Shown here: in pieces, positions 16,420 through 25,482 of the stretch
Layout of the letters: each line of letters starts with the position of its first letter
Numbering within the stretch: position 1 is the stretch's first letter
Origin: Rhabdochlamydiaceae bacterium
GTDB taxonomy: Bacteria > Chlamydiota > Chlamydiia > Chlamydiales > Rhabdochlamydiaceae
Reading direction: 5' to 3'
Length of the DNA: 35,406 bases
NCBI GenBank assembly: GCA_017994195.1
Contig: JAGOLG010000004.1
Span: 1 to 35,406 of the forward strand
The notes under the pieces: generated by a model
The model's database searches: none
The model's input: the letters and a program-made list of their open reading frames with translations, nothing else
What the model was told of the DNA's origin: nothing
Program-made: the position numbers and the translations under genes

Positions 16420-17811
16420 ATGAAACATCTGAAAGTCGATTACACAGTCATTGGTTCGGGCCCTGCTGGTCAAAAGGGAGCCATTCAAGCATCCAAGCTT
16501 GGAAAGAAAGTTGCTGTCATTGAAAAAGAAGATCATCCTGGAGGGAACTCTTTGAATTGGGGCACGATTCCTTCCAAATCTTTGCGGGAGGCGATTTTAG
16601 ATTTAACGGGCTTTTATAAGCGGAGCTTCTACGGGAAAAATCGGACAGAGAAAGCGATTTCAATCAACGATCTTAACTACCGCCTAAACATTGTATTAGA
16701 GGAGCAGCGGAAGCTGATCTTAAGGCAGTTTGAGAAAAATAACATAGACTATATCAACGGTACAGCTCGTTTTATAGATCCCTTTCACTTGGAAGTATTA
16801 AATGAGGAAAAAAGAGTTGTTTATCAAATTGAGTCGGAAAAGTTTTTGATTGCCGGGGGATCCAAACCCCGTAATCCATTGCATGTTCCTTTTGACAGTG
16901 AAGTGATTTTAGATTCGACGCGTCTTCTTAAAATTGATCATCTTCCAAAAACGCTTTTGGTTTTAGGCGGGGGAATTATTGGTTCTGAGTATGCTAGTTT
17001 TTTCGCAGCTCTTGGCACAGAGGTGACGGTTGTGGATAAACGGGATCATCTTCTGCCTAGCTTGGATGCTGAAATCGGACTTCATCTCCAGAAAGCGCTG
17101 GGAGAATTAGGCCTTCAAATGCTTGGGCGCAAAGAGCCGAAAGAAATCCGGCGCGTCGGAAACCATGCGGAAGTTAAGTTTAACGATGGTACAGAACTTA
17201 AAGCCGAAATGCTTTTATATGCATTGGGTCGGGAAGCAAATGTTTCTGAGCTTCAAATTGAAAAAGCCGGCGCTAAAATAACTCAGCAAGGTTATGTGCA
17301 GGTCAATGGTGTATTTCAAACAGAGGTTTCCCATATTTACGCTGCTGGAGATGTCATTGGAGGACCCTCGCTTGCATCGACAAGCATGGAGCAAGGACGC
17401 CTGGCTGCCTGTCATGCTTTTGGGGAAGAGACGCATGAGTTTCCGACATTTTATCCGATTGGAATTTACACGATTCCTGAAATCTCGTCCTGCGGCTATA
17501 CTGAAGAGGAGCTGAAGAAGCTTAACTTTAAATATGAAGTTGGAAGAGCCTATTATTATGAGATCGCGCGCAATATTATTGTGGGCAATGATCCGGGTCT
17601 TTTTAAGATTTTATTTCATCGCGACACGCATCAAATTTTAGGGATTCATATCATAGGAAGGGCGGCGACAGAAGTAATACATATCGGACAAATTGCGATG
17701 AGTTTTAATGCCCGGATCGATTATTTTATAGATCAAGTGTTCAACTATCCGACGTACGCAGAAGGGTACCGAATCGCTGCGCTCAACGGAATTAACAAAC
17801 TTAGGAAGTAA
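16420..17811 (+). CDS. sthA: Soluble pyridine nucleotide transhydrogenase-like flavoprotein
   Basis: A 463-aa member of the FAD disulfide-oxidoreductase family, closest by pattern to SthA, which transfers hydride between NADPH and NAD+. It has the FAD-binding GSGPAG near residue 13, then NWGTIPSKSLREA, the SthA word GTIPSK replacing the redox-active CxxxxC; both cysteines are absent, so it is not a lipoamide or glutathione reductase. A second Rossmann motif (GGGIIGSEYASFFAALG), the YAAGDVIGGPSLAS FAD segment and the C-terminal HIIGRAATEVIHIGQ complete the layout. It is followed after 2 bp by a small membrane-protein gene. Confidence 0.9.
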   Translation: MKHLKVDYTVIGSGPAGQKGAIQASKLGKKVAVIEKEDHPGGNSLNWGTIPSKSLREAILDLTGFYKRSFYGKNRTEKAISINDLNYRLNIVLEEQRKLILRQFEKNNIDYINGTARFIDPFHLEVLNEEKRVVYQIESEKFLIAGGSKPRNPLHVPFDSEVILDSTRLLKIDHLPKTLLVLGGGIIGSEYASFFAALGTEVTVVDKRDHLLPSLDAEIGLHLQKALGELGLQMLGRKEPKEIRRVGNHAEVKFNDGTELKAEMLLYALGREANVSELQIEKAGAKITQQGYVQVNGVFQTEVSHIYAAGDVIGGPSLASTSMEQGRLAACHAFGEETHEFPTFYPIGIYTIPEISSCGYTEEELKKLNFKYEVGRAYYYEIARNIIVGNDPGLFKILFHRDTHQILGIHIIGRAATEVIHIGQIAMSFNARIDYFIDQVFNYPTYAEGYRIAALNGINKLRK

Positions 17812-17813
17812 GC

Positions 17814-18224
17814 ATGCCAATCATTGATATCTCAGATGTTAAAGAAACAGAGGAAAGCACGGTCTCTATTGAGACATCGAAGGATCGATTTTTCTCTTCG
17901 ATGACGGCCCGCGTTCTTTTTTTCTTGCTGCTCATTGGAGATGTAGCGTGGGCTGCATGGACCTTGAGCAAATTGGCTTTTTTCATTCCTCTGTATTTAG
18001 TGACCTTTGGAAAATTTAAGGGACAACTTCAGAAAAGTTGGCTTGCCCTGAGAAGAGCAGGTGTGTGCGGGATCTCGCTGGTTATTGCTCTTTTTAGTCC
18101 AGCACTCGGCATCATGGTCGCCTGTACCTATTTTCTTATGTACGACAAATCTGGAATCCAAGATGTGGTTCCAAGATCGCTGCAAGATCAATTCCAAGAG
18201 TTTTTGAAAGAATCTAAATCTTGA
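17814..18224 (+). CDS. Small unknown membrane protein
   Basis: No family recognised. The 136-aa protein has a polar, Asp/Glu/Ser-rich N-terminus (about 30 residues) and two or three hydrophobic segments (about 33-65, the second containing IPLYLVTF, and 84-103). A short polar C-terminus follows. It begins 2 bp after the sthA stop and is clearly in the same operon. It ends 8 bp before the convergent PP2C gene. Confidence 0.65.
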   Translation: MPIIDISDVKETEESTVSIETSKDRFFSSMTARVLFFLLLIGDVAWAAWTLSKLAFFIPLYLVTFGKFKGQLQKSWLALRRAGVCGISLVIALFSPALGIMVACTYFLMYDKSGIQDVVPRSLQDQFQEFLKESKS

Positions 18225-18232
18225 GCCTCTGA

Positions 18233-19369
18233 TCACAGGGGAGGAGTTTGTTCAACCTCTGTTGATGCTTGAGAAGCCCTGATCTCGATTTGCGCTGTCT
18301 CAGAGTTGACTCGCACAGTGATCACAGTCACATTATCGGTGCTTTGTTTTTCTTCGAGAGCATACTTTGCTATGAGCTTGGCAAGGTTGGCACTGCGGTC
18401 ATTCCAATGAGGCTCGATGACTTTATCGATCAATTCATGGATCCCCGCAAAATCAAAAACCCCGTCGCATCCAAGTAAAATAAGATCACCCTTTTCAAGT
18501 TGGAGTAAGGAGCAATCAGGTTCATGAGAGACACCGATTTTGTCTTTATAGGTCATTAATCGATCGCCAAATGAACAGGCGAGGTTAACTCCTGCATTGG
18601 GTGGAAAGCGTCTTTCTTTTGCAGGTAGTTGTTCCCACTTATCAAAAACCTCAGGCTCGAAAATTTGTTTAGCCCTCTCAACGCATGCGGGAGTTGCCCA
18701 ATTATTTTCAGGCGACATAGGGATCGGCTGAATGATTCCATCTTGCATACGTAAGACAAGTGCTTCTGAATCACCAATAGTGGCAACATGAAAATAACGG
18801 TTGATTTTCTCGAAAAAACCAACAACAGCCGTCGATCCAGCCATCATAAACGGTATCTTACTTTGCACTTTATCAGCCCAAATTTTAAAGGCCCGTTGTG
18901 TGTCAAAATTACATTCACGGATAATTTTTAAAAGATCTTCTCGAATGCTAGAAGCTACAAATTGGGATGCTTCTTGCCCTGATTGCGGCAGGCCTTCTTT
19001 TAATCTCCTTCGACTGACAAAACCGTGCCCATCGCACACCGCAAAAATATCGCCATAGTCAGTAGAAACCATAATATGCGTGTCTTCATTGGCAGGGCGC
19101 TTTCCTTGGTGAGAGCTTGCTTTAGAGCTTAATTGCACTTTTTGTATTGTACGAGTAGGGGTAGCAATTGGAAGCTCGCTCGGAAGTAAATTATGGTCTT
19201 CCGCAGCTTGCTTGACTCTTTTAGCCATGGATTCTTCAGCTTTAGTAAGCGTGATTGGAAGTTGAGAGTTGTGGCTGGTGCCGCAGACGGAGTGATATCT
19301 TTTTAGTTTGTTAGGACCTGGAGTGAAATCATTAAGGGGTAAAGATGCAGAATAGGCTTCTAGACTCAT
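18233..19369 (-). CDS. PP2C-type protein serine/threonine phosphatase with N-terminal extension
   Basis: The start is the ATG at 19369, which has a perfect AAGGAG at the right distance, giving 378 aa; the longer frame to 19402 does not. Residues ~1-80 are a Ser/Thr-rich polar extension without a known domain. The PP2C catalytic domain follows: RPANED (R91-D96), metal-binding VCDGHGF (D113, G114), TIGDSEALV, LLGCDGVFD and DNVTVITVRV, so all metal-binding aspartates are present. It would dephosphorylate Ser/Thr in proteins. Bacterial PP2Cs often oppose Hanks-type kinases, but the extension leaves open a role as an exported effector. No signal peptide is seen. Confidence 0.93.
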   Translation of the reverse strand: MSLEAYSASLPLNDFTPGPNKLKRYHSVCGTSHNSQLPITLTKAEESMAKRVKQAAEDHNLLPSELPIATPTRTIQKVQLSSKASSHQGKRPANEDTHIMVSTDYGDIFAVCDGHGFVSRRRLKEGLPQSGQEASQFVASSIREDLLKIIRECNFDTQRAFKIWADKVQSKIPFMMAGSTAVVGFFEKINRYFHVATIGDSEALVLRMQDGIIQPIPMSPENNWATPACVERAKQIFEPEVFDKWEQLPAKERRFPPNAGVNLACSFGDRLMTYKDKIGVSHEPDCSLLQLEKGDLILLGCDGVFDFAGIHELIDKVIEPHWNDRSANLAKLIAKYALEEKQSTDNVTVITVRVNSETAQIEIRASQASTEVEQTPPL

Positions 19370-19448
19370 AAAAAACTCCTTTTCGTAAATCAAGATTATC
19401 ATGTTGATTCAGCAAAGAACAATGAAAATGTTTACTTATTAGATGTAA

Positions 19449-20081
19449 ATGTCTAAAGTAGAACAGCTAAAAATAGGAATACATCAGATGACAACAAGTT
19501 TGAGCCCTGTGACAGATGCCACCCGATTTTTGATCCATAATCATCAGATAAAGGCCAAAAAGTCAGAAGCTCTGGGCCATTACAATAGACTTGTTGAATG
19601 GATTTCAGATCCGACGCATCTGACTGATTACGAAGCAATCAGACTAGCCAGTTTTTTTGGTCAGATTCTTGCAAAACAGAATGTAATTAAGACTGAGCAA
19701 CTCCAAGAACTAAATGAAAGGCTAATAAAACATGAAACTCCTGGTTGTCCTACTCACAAGATTAATGGTCAGGTCAATCAACTGATAAAATCAGATTGTC
19801 TAACAAGGGAACTAGGCCTTGAATTTTTTGAGAGGATAGTTCAATGGATAGCGGCTTGTCAGAAGGATGAAGGAGATGATGATGATGGGAACTACGGTTC
19901 TTCTATAACTTCTATCTATTCGCTCGTCATCGACTGTTATGAGAAACAATTAATTACAGATGAAGAAAAAAAGATTCTTTTCAATCGAGCCTATCAAGCA
20001 ATCATCAAAATCCCAGGGCGGAAAATAAAAGATCCCGATTTAGTCGCTCATTTCAAATGGCATGTCCTGCCGTATCTATGA
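19449..20081 (+). CDS. Unknown soluble protein (210 aa)
   Basis: No family recognised. The protein is predicted helical and soluble, with an acidic loop (EGDDDDGNYG) near residue 140 and no signal or membrane segment. It is divergent from the PP2C gene, with a 79-bp gap, and its end overlaps the next convergent gene by 6 bp. No clear Shine-Dalgarno sequence is present. Lineage-specific effector is one possibility only by neighbourhood. Confidence 0.6.
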   Translation: MSKVEQLKIGIHQMTTSLSPVTDATRFLIHNHQIKAKKSEALGHYNRLVEWISDPTHLTDYEAIRLASFFGQILAKQNVIKTEQLQELNERLIKHETPGCPTHKINGQVNQLIKSDCLTRELGLEFFERIVQWIAACQKDEGDDDDGNYGSSITSIYSLVIDCYEKQLITDEEKKILFNRAYQAIIKIPGRKIKDPDLVAHFKWHVLPYL

Positions 20082-21437
20082 AAATAGTGCCTTACAGACT
20101 GGATTTACTTCTTTTTCCTCTACAATTTTGGCAGGTTGTGGCGGGATTAAGCGAAGGATGCTTTGCTGAATCTTTTCTTTGTTTGGGGTAAGTAAAGTTT
20201 TGGTTTCTGGGTTGAGATCTCCGAAGAAATGTTTCATCATGAATTTAATTTCATCGTGGTTTTGATCAAGTACTTTATGTTGAATCGATGCTTCATGGAT
20301 CCTTAGGGAGATTTCATTTCGCACTTCAATGAATTCATTTGTGATATTAGAATCTGTTTTTAAAGATTTTTCATTTTTCTTGAAGTAATCATATGTGGCT
20401 TGGATTTGTCCATTTTTATATAGCTTCAAAATGTTCTTCAAATTGTAAGGCGATTGGATTGCATCCAGTTTATCTTTGAAAGATTTAAATCCAGGTGTTC
20501 CGTCTAATTGTTCAAAAAATACTTTTTTGGCTTTAAGAGCTGTTTCAACAGCTTGAGCATAAGCATGAAAGTCTGCTTCATGTGTAGCAAAATCAGGTTC
20601 TAAATCAGTTATTTTCTTCTGGGCATCCATGAGGGTATCCCATGCCTTTTGCAACTCATCGAGCTGAGGATAACGAGCGTTTAAATTTTCAATTGCAGTA
20701 TCGATGAGCTCACGATATTTTGTCTGCAACTTTGCAAGCGCCGGAATGGGTTCGCCTTTTTCAGCGGCTAATTCATCTTCTAAAGGTCTTAAATGTTGTT
20801 CCAAATAACAATCTAAACGATTAGAAGCAGTAGGGTTATCATACGTTGCATTTCTTGCTTTTTCTGTTAAAGTGCCAACAAAGGTTCCCTTTGTCTCGTG
20901 AGGTTTTAATCTGGTTATGAACTGTCCAAAAACTTCTGTGCGGGTTATTTCATCATCGGAGCTTAGTTTTTCAAGCTCTTCCATTGTGGGAGCAAATCGA
21001 GTTTGAACATAGGATTGTTCATAGTCATATAATTCATCCAGCTTCTTGGTGCTTAACTTCTCACTTATCGTTTCTAAAATATTATCATATAGAGTAGGTG
21101 AAAGAGCCGCATGTCCTGCCTGGCATCCTCCACAGTGGGAGACTGCTCCGTTCATGATTGTCACTCCGCGGATGGTTGTGCAATCAAAGGCATGGGCTAA
21201 AGAGAATCGGAATAAAGAGTGATGAAGTCTTGCAATCGCTTTTGTGGATGTGTATACCTCTTCTATATTTCCACAATCGTGATCCGCTTCTCTCACGCAA
21301 GTCGCAGATTTGGAGGGAGTTAATTCTAATCTACCTCTCTTTGAGTCTTTAGCTGCAAAAGGGGATGGTCTTTTTTGATTGGTTGTTTCGCGTAAAGTGT
21401 GTGCTGTTGAGAAAGGAATTGGTGAAGGTATTGACAT
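20076..21437 (-). CDS. Unknown helical protein with N-terminal basic bipartite motif
   Basis: No family recognised. The 453-aa protein has no signal peptide or membrane segment. Residues 1-45 are Ser/Pro/Thr-rich and contain KR (22-23), nine residues, then KRGR (33-36), resembling a bipartite nuclear localisation signal. A cysteine-rich spot HCGGCQAGH follows around residue 102. From about 120 on it is strongly helical with likely coiled-coil stretches (many Glu/Lys heptads, e.g. DELQKAWDTLMDAQKKITDLE). These properties fit secreted effectors of intracellular bacteria, but this is inference. It is convergent with and overlaps the preceding gene by 6 bp. Confidence 0.68.
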   Translation of the reverse strand: MSIPSPIPFSTAHTLRETTNQKRPSPFAAKDSKRGRLELTPSKSATCVREADHDCGNIEEVYTSTKAIARLHHSLFRFSLAHAFDCTTIRGVTIMNGAVSHCGGCQAGHAALSPTLYDNILETISEKLSTKKLDELYDYEQSYVQTRFAPTMEELEKLSSDDEITRTEVFGQFITRLKPHETKGTFVGTLTEKARNATYDNPTASNRLDCYLEQHLRPLEDELAAEKGEPIPALAKLQTKYRELIDTAIENLNARYPQLDELQKAWDTLMDAQKKITDLEPDFATHEADFHAYAQAVETALKAKKVFFEQLDGTPGFKSFKDKLDAIQSPYNLKNILKLYKNGQIQATYDYFKKNEKSLKTDSNITNEFIEVRNEISLRIHEASIQHKVLDQNHDEIKFMMKHFFGDLNPETKTLLTPNKEKIQQSILRLIPPQPAKIVEEKEVNPVCKALFS

Positions 21438-21548
21438 AATGTTATTAAACCAAAATTGTTTTTGTATTTATATTTTAAACAATTAGTTAAAATTAAATCA
21501 ATTAAACAAATTTATTATTAACAATAAATTATTATGATAATTATTGGT

Positions 21549-22013
21549 TTACAATGACTTAGGTTGGGGTGTTGGCGGCTGGACTTGTTTAGCCCGGACG
21601 CTGACACCGCTTAAGGTATTGGTTATTAGAACCGGGTACATGGGATCATTGCTCTGAGAGACTGTCATGGTTATAGGGGTAAGCCAGAAGGTCGCTTTTG
21701 CCCGGTCTGTAGGGGCTATTTCATAAATAGAACCATCGCTCAGCTGAAGCTGGGCTCCGCCTTGGAGGTTTTCTTGAAGGGTCAAAGGGGCTGGAGGATG
21801 GGCTGTTGAAGCAGCTGTTTTGAGAACAAAGGTGTTATTTATCCAGTTTTCGAGCTCTTGTTTTTGATTATCAGTAAGTTGTGAAATGCCTGTTTTTCTC
21901 TGTTCATCGGTCGACATGACATCGTTTAGCTGGATGAACCCAAGAAGTTTGTCTGAATAGAAGACAGCAAAAAGAATAAGGACCAGCATTGTTAAAGCAC
22001 GGATAAGATTCAT
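21549..22013 (-). CDS. Unknown single-pass membrane protein (154 aa)
   Basis: No family recognised. A hydrophobic N-terminal segment (about residues 4-27, RALTMLVLILFAVFY) acts as signal or anchor, followed by a soluble, mostly beta-like domain and a proline-rich end. The ATG follows AAAGGA at a proper distance. It stands between two unrelated genes, with AT-rich spacers of about 110 and 93 bp. Confidence 0.65.
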   Translation of the reverse strand: MNLIRALTMLVLILFAVFYSDKLLGFIQLNDVMSTDEQRKTGISQLTDNQKQELENWINNTFVLKTAASTAHPPAPLTLQENLQGGAQLQLSDGSIYEIAPTDRAKATFWLTPITMTVSQSNDPMYPVLITNTLSGVSVRAKQVQPPTPQPKSL

Positions 22014-22106
22014 TACGTTTCCTTTGAGTTCAAGCTCCTTTTAAAAAAAATAGTTGTTTTATGCAACTATAAATAAATTTCTTTAATCCACAATAGTGTA
22101 AAATAG

Positions 22107-23393
22107 ATGCCTATGGCAACTATTTCATCAGATTTTTCAGCAACAAATGAAAGTGTCTATTACAATGTGACTTCTCAAGATGCATTTAAGGCAATTGAAG
22201 GGGTTTGGGAAGACCCTACCCAAGGTCTTGTGGCTTACTTTTATAGAAACGAAGACCAAAAGCCGTGCTTAATTCGTTATCAGAAAACGTCCAGGAGCCT
22301 TCTTCAAGAACAGCCGCCTATCATTTTAGACGATGATGCTTTAGCCGGTATTCAAGCTGAGGGAGATAGACTTCAGATTGCCGGAGAGCAAGAGCTTCAA
22401 AAATGCCGTTTCAGTTTGGAAACTTATCCTGATAATTCACCGATAAAAACATTCGATGTTTTACGAACCCTTCTGAGGGAGCATTATGCATTTGCTTCTT
22501 TAAGAAATATAGAGATTGAATCATTGATGAATTCGGTGACGATTACCGATTCAATGAGCGAAGCAGAACTGTTTAATCAATGTGTTTTGGTTCTTGCTGC
22601 ATTCAAAGATAATCATGTCGCTTTGTGTAAAGGTCTTGATGAAGAATCAGAAAAATACTTCGGCTTTTCCCTTCGACCCGCTTTTCAGCAAGGTCTTGAT
22701 ACTAGGCAAACAGATGTCGATACTGTCACATCACAAGCGATTGCTACTATCAAAGAACATTATTTGGCCGATCCTCAGCAAGATAAGGCGCTTTTATGGG
22801 GATTTTTGAAGCAAGATCCTTCTATTGGTTACATTAACATTCTATCGCTTGAGTGTGATCCTGAAGAGCTAGAATCGACGCTTGACCGGTTAGTTGATAG
22901 CTTTAAGCATGCCAAGAAAGTCATCTTCGATGTGAGATTTAATCAAGGCGGCTCAGATGAGCTCTCAAAAATGATTCTAAGCAGATTTACGCATGAAGAG
23001 AGGCTCTATTCATACGTCCAGACATACTATGATGGAGGACAGCTGACGCCACGTAGTGAATCCTGGCTCAAACCTTCGAAAGGAAAGAAAATACCAAATG
23101 ATACTATTCCAATTTTCGTTCTGACTTCTCCTATTACGGCAAGCGCTGCTGAGATTTTTACAATGATGGCTTCAACGTTGCCCAATGTAACGCGGATAGG
23201 TGAATGCACAATGGGCATCTTATCCGACCAGTTTGCACGTATTTTGCCAAATGGGTGGTGGGTTTTGTTGTCAAATGAGCTGCGTTTTGATCCCCAGATG
23301 AACCTTTACGAAGCATGCGGGATTCCGCCGCATATCGAGGCTCCATTTCCTTTCGATCAGGGAAAAGATCCTGCGCTCGATATGATTAGTTAG
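22107..23393 (+). CDS. S41 family peptidase, CPAF/tricorn-like catalytic pattern
   Basis: A 428-aa S41 peptidase without a signal peptide. A small N-terminal domain is followed by the S41 fold: FKDNHVAL with H170 (in the position of the 'DxH' histidine), GYINILSLE, VIFDVRFNQGGS, and the nucleophile S346 in SPITASAAEIF. The late EACGIPPHIE matches the EGxGxxPDI end motif with its glutamate. The GxxTxGK lysine of C-terminal processing peptidases is not there (GECTMGI), so the Ser-His-Glu chemistry of the S41B/CPAF group is more likely. CPAF is a secreted chlamydial protease, but identity with it is not claimed. An ATG at 22113 is an alternative start; neither has a clear ribosome-binding site. 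Confidence 0.85.
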   Translation: MPMATISSDFSATNESVYYNVTSQDAFKAIEGVWEDPTQGLVAYFYRNEDQKPCLIRYQKTSRSLLQEQPPIILDDDALAGIQAEGDRLQIAGEQELQKCRFSLETYPDNSPIKTFDVLRTLLREHYAFASLRNIEIESLMNSVTITDSMSEAELFNQCVLVLAAFKDNHVALCKGLDEESEKYFGFSLRPAFQQGLDTRQTDVDTVTSQAIATIKEHYLADPQQDKALLWGFLKQDPSIGYINILSLECDPEELESTLDRLVDSFKHAKKVIFDVRFNQGGSDELSKMILSRFTHEERLYSYVQTYYDGGQLTPRSESWLKPSKGKKIPNDTIPIFVLTSPITASAAEIFTMMASTLPNVTRIGECTMGILSDQFARILPNGWWVLLSNELRFDPQMNLYEACGIPPHIEAPFPFDQGKDPALDMIS

Positions 23394-24903
23394 AAGGGAC
23401 AACGTAGTTGCGCAGGTGATTTCTGAGGCCTCTCAGCGCAGGGCTTTTGTGGTCACGGGCTTTTAGGATTGCTTCGGTGATTTGAAGATGCCGCCATGCT
23501 TTATTGTAATCGAACCTCTGGGTTGCAATGGCTGCAATGTAATACTCGACAACAGAGTTTCTAGGATCAATTTTGTGATATTTTTCTAAAATGGCTTCTG
23601 CTTCGGCATTTCGGCCTAATTGAAGCCAAGAGACTGCCAGCTGAAGAAGGCCCGCTCTAAAACGGGGATATTTCTTAATAGATTGGGAAAGGATTTTTTG
23701 TTTTTCAATAATCGACTCTCTTGTTTCGTCGACATGCATGAAAACCGCTTTGATGCCCTCAGCATCGACATTTCCGTCCAGATAGTCATCAGCCATTGTT
23801 TCGCCAGAAACCGCCCAATCAAACGTATAATGACGGAGTTTATCAAGAAGCGCTTTGCCTTCTTTTTTCTTTCCGACAAATAGATAGTTAAGACCCATGA
23901 ATAAATCTAAGAGAGGATCATCGCCGACATAGGGACGTGCTTTTTCATAACGTTCTAAAGTTGTGGTGTGGTCATTAAGCCCCCAGGCAACAGATGCTTG
24001 GTTAATATAGGCCAGTCCAATCACTTCTTTGATATTCCGTTCTTGAAGGCGGCGTGTATCGAGTCCTAAATAAACATCGGAAGGAAGATTGACTCCCCGG
24101 GCCGTTGTTTCGATATTAATGACTTTGACGCCATTTCTATAGCGTACATAAATGTGGCCGGGGGGTGTAATAATCTCGAGCGGCAAGCCGATACGCTGTG
24201 CAATACAGAGATAAAGAATAGAAACACCTAAGCAGACTCCTTCTCGGCTATCCATCACGGAAGGAAGAAATGTGTAAAGATCGACATCTTTGGCATAAAT
24301 GGAATGAGGAGGGAAACGAAAGCGCATTTCTTGGAAGATGAAATTGCTGATTTCTCGGACTTGATCTTCATGGTTGGCTGACTGAGGAAGGCGCGCTTTA
24401 ACTTGAAGCGCCATGAGATCCAGCCCTGCTTCATACTGCCGAATATCTTCGACATTTTCATTGAACTGTTCAATCAAAAGGCCTCTCCCAAGATCGACCT
24501 CATGAGGTTCTAACTCTAGAAGTTGCTGGCGTGTCCAAATTTGATGGCCTTTAAGAAAACGATTGGGAAGCTCTTCTCCGAGTTTTTCTACCGCAGCAAG
24601 CTGCTCCGGATCTAACTTTGCCGGTTTTTCTGATTGGTCCCTTGTGATGAGCGAAATAAGAGGCAAAATATCAACAGGCGGCAGTGCTAGAGCTGTTTTT
24701 TTAGAATCAATTTTTCCCCCGGACAAAAGATGCCACGCGTGGCCAAGAGCCTGTTTTCCCTCTTCCGTCTCAGGATGAACTTCATAAAAAGCCAGATGTT
24801 CTGCAACCGAGAGCGGATCTAAGCTGGACAACCGGGTCTTTAGAATAAGATCTTTGCTCCACAAAAGACAGGGGAGAGTTAAAATAAATAGTAGGCGTCG
24901 CAT
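23386..24903 (-). CDS. Exported transglutaminase-like protein with TPR-like tail
   Basis: A 505-aa protein. The first ~17 residues are a signal peptide (MRRLLFILTLPCLLWSKD). Residues ~165-270 form a transglutaminase-like core (SirB1/Transglut_core2 type) with a full Cys-His-acid triad: C224 in REGVCLGVS, H250 in PPGHIYVRY, E265 in NIETTARG. The C-terminal ~150 residues look like tetratricopeptide repeats (AGLLQLAVSWLQLGRNAEAE). It could act as a cysteine protease or as a binding domain in the periplasm. It lies downstream of scc1 by 126 bp on the same strand and overlaps the convergent S41 gene by 8 bp. Confidence 0.82.
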   Translation of the reverse strand: MRRLLFILTLPCLLWSKDLILKTRLSSLDPLSVAEHLAFYEVHPETEEGKQALGHAWHLLSGGKIDSKKTALALPPVDILPLISLITRDQSEKPAKLDPEQLAAVEKLGEELPNRFLKGHQIWTRQQLLELEPHEVDLGRGLLIEQFNENVEDIRQYEAGLDLMALQVKARLPQSANHEDQVREISNFIFQEMRFRFPPHSIYAKDVDLYTFLPSVMDSREGVCLGVSILYLCIAQRIGLPLEIITPPGHIYVRYRNGVKVINIETTARGVNLPSDVYLGLDTRRLQERNIKEVIGLAYINQASVAWGLNDHTTTLERYEKARPYVGDDPLLDLFMGLNYLFVGKKKEGKALLDKLRHYTFDWAVSGETMADDYLDGNVDAEGIKAVFMHVDETRESIIEKQKILSQSIKKYPRFRAGLLQLAVSWLQLGRNAEAEAILEKYHKIDPRNSVVEYYIAAIATQRFDYNKAWRHLQITEAILKARDHKSPALRGLRNHLRNYVVPSN

Positions 24904-25029
24904 GATTTAATCATAAGAGGTTTCCAGGCTAGCGTTCAAGGTTTAATATCTTACGTTAAACAACAAAATGTCTATTCTGCGAGGCTTCTACTTAGAAAGC
25001 AGGTCAATCGCATCCAAAGTTTTTAGAGT

Positions 25030-25482
25030 TTATTTCTGGATATCAAAAATGGAGGGGCCGGTTTTTTGCAGGTTTGCGCCTCGAGAGGGGATTTGGCCTG
25101 TTTCAAGGGCGGTTTTCCAAGAGAATGCGCGGTCTAGAAAGACTTCTAAGACATCGGCAAGAAGCATGCCAGTTAAGTTGGGAAGAGATATGTAGGTGAA
25201 AAAAGCGAGCTGGTTGTTGCGCGGGCTGTAGGAAAACGTTCCCACACGGGGGAAGAGGTTATTTTCTTTGAGTGTTTCAATCAGGAGTTTTTCTCTAAAT
25301 TTGCCGGGGGGAAGTTCTCCGATGAAGGCGCCGAGTAAGAGTCTGTCTTTGTTTTCTTCTTCCTGCAGTTGGACATGCATTGTGTTGTTGACATTGAGAG
25401 AGCAGCTCCGATTTTGGTCGGGATGAAGCGGAATATCAATCAGTTCAGAAAGTTCAGATAAGATGATGGCAAATCGATCCAT
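25030..25482 (-). CDS. scc1: Type III secretion chaperone Scc1 (SycE/CesT family)
   Basis: A 150-aa acidic chaperone of the SycE/CesT fold. The conserved opening places an IDIPL segment and LQEEENKDRLLLGAFIGELPPG in their usual places. Chlamydial Scc1 binds the N-terminus of the gatekeeper CopN, together with Scc4. It starts directly after copN: the copN stop TAA and its own ATG share one base, so translation is coupled. Chaperone beside CopN is the conserved chlamydial arrangement, which makes the call strong even though these chaperones vary in sequence. Confidence 0.88.
   Translation of the reverse strand: MDRFAIILSELSELIDIPLHPDQNRSCSLNVNNTMHVQLQEEENKDRLLLGAFIGELPPGKFREKLLIETLKENNLFPRVGTFSYSPRNNQLAFFTYISLPNLTGMLLADVLEVFLDRAFSWKTALETGQIPSRGANLQKTGPSIFDIQK

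Noticed and set aside
24968-25195. Plus-strand frame between the transglutaminase-like gene and scc1
   Set aside because: Most of it is antisense to scc1, without a ribosome-binding site or recognisable protein features.
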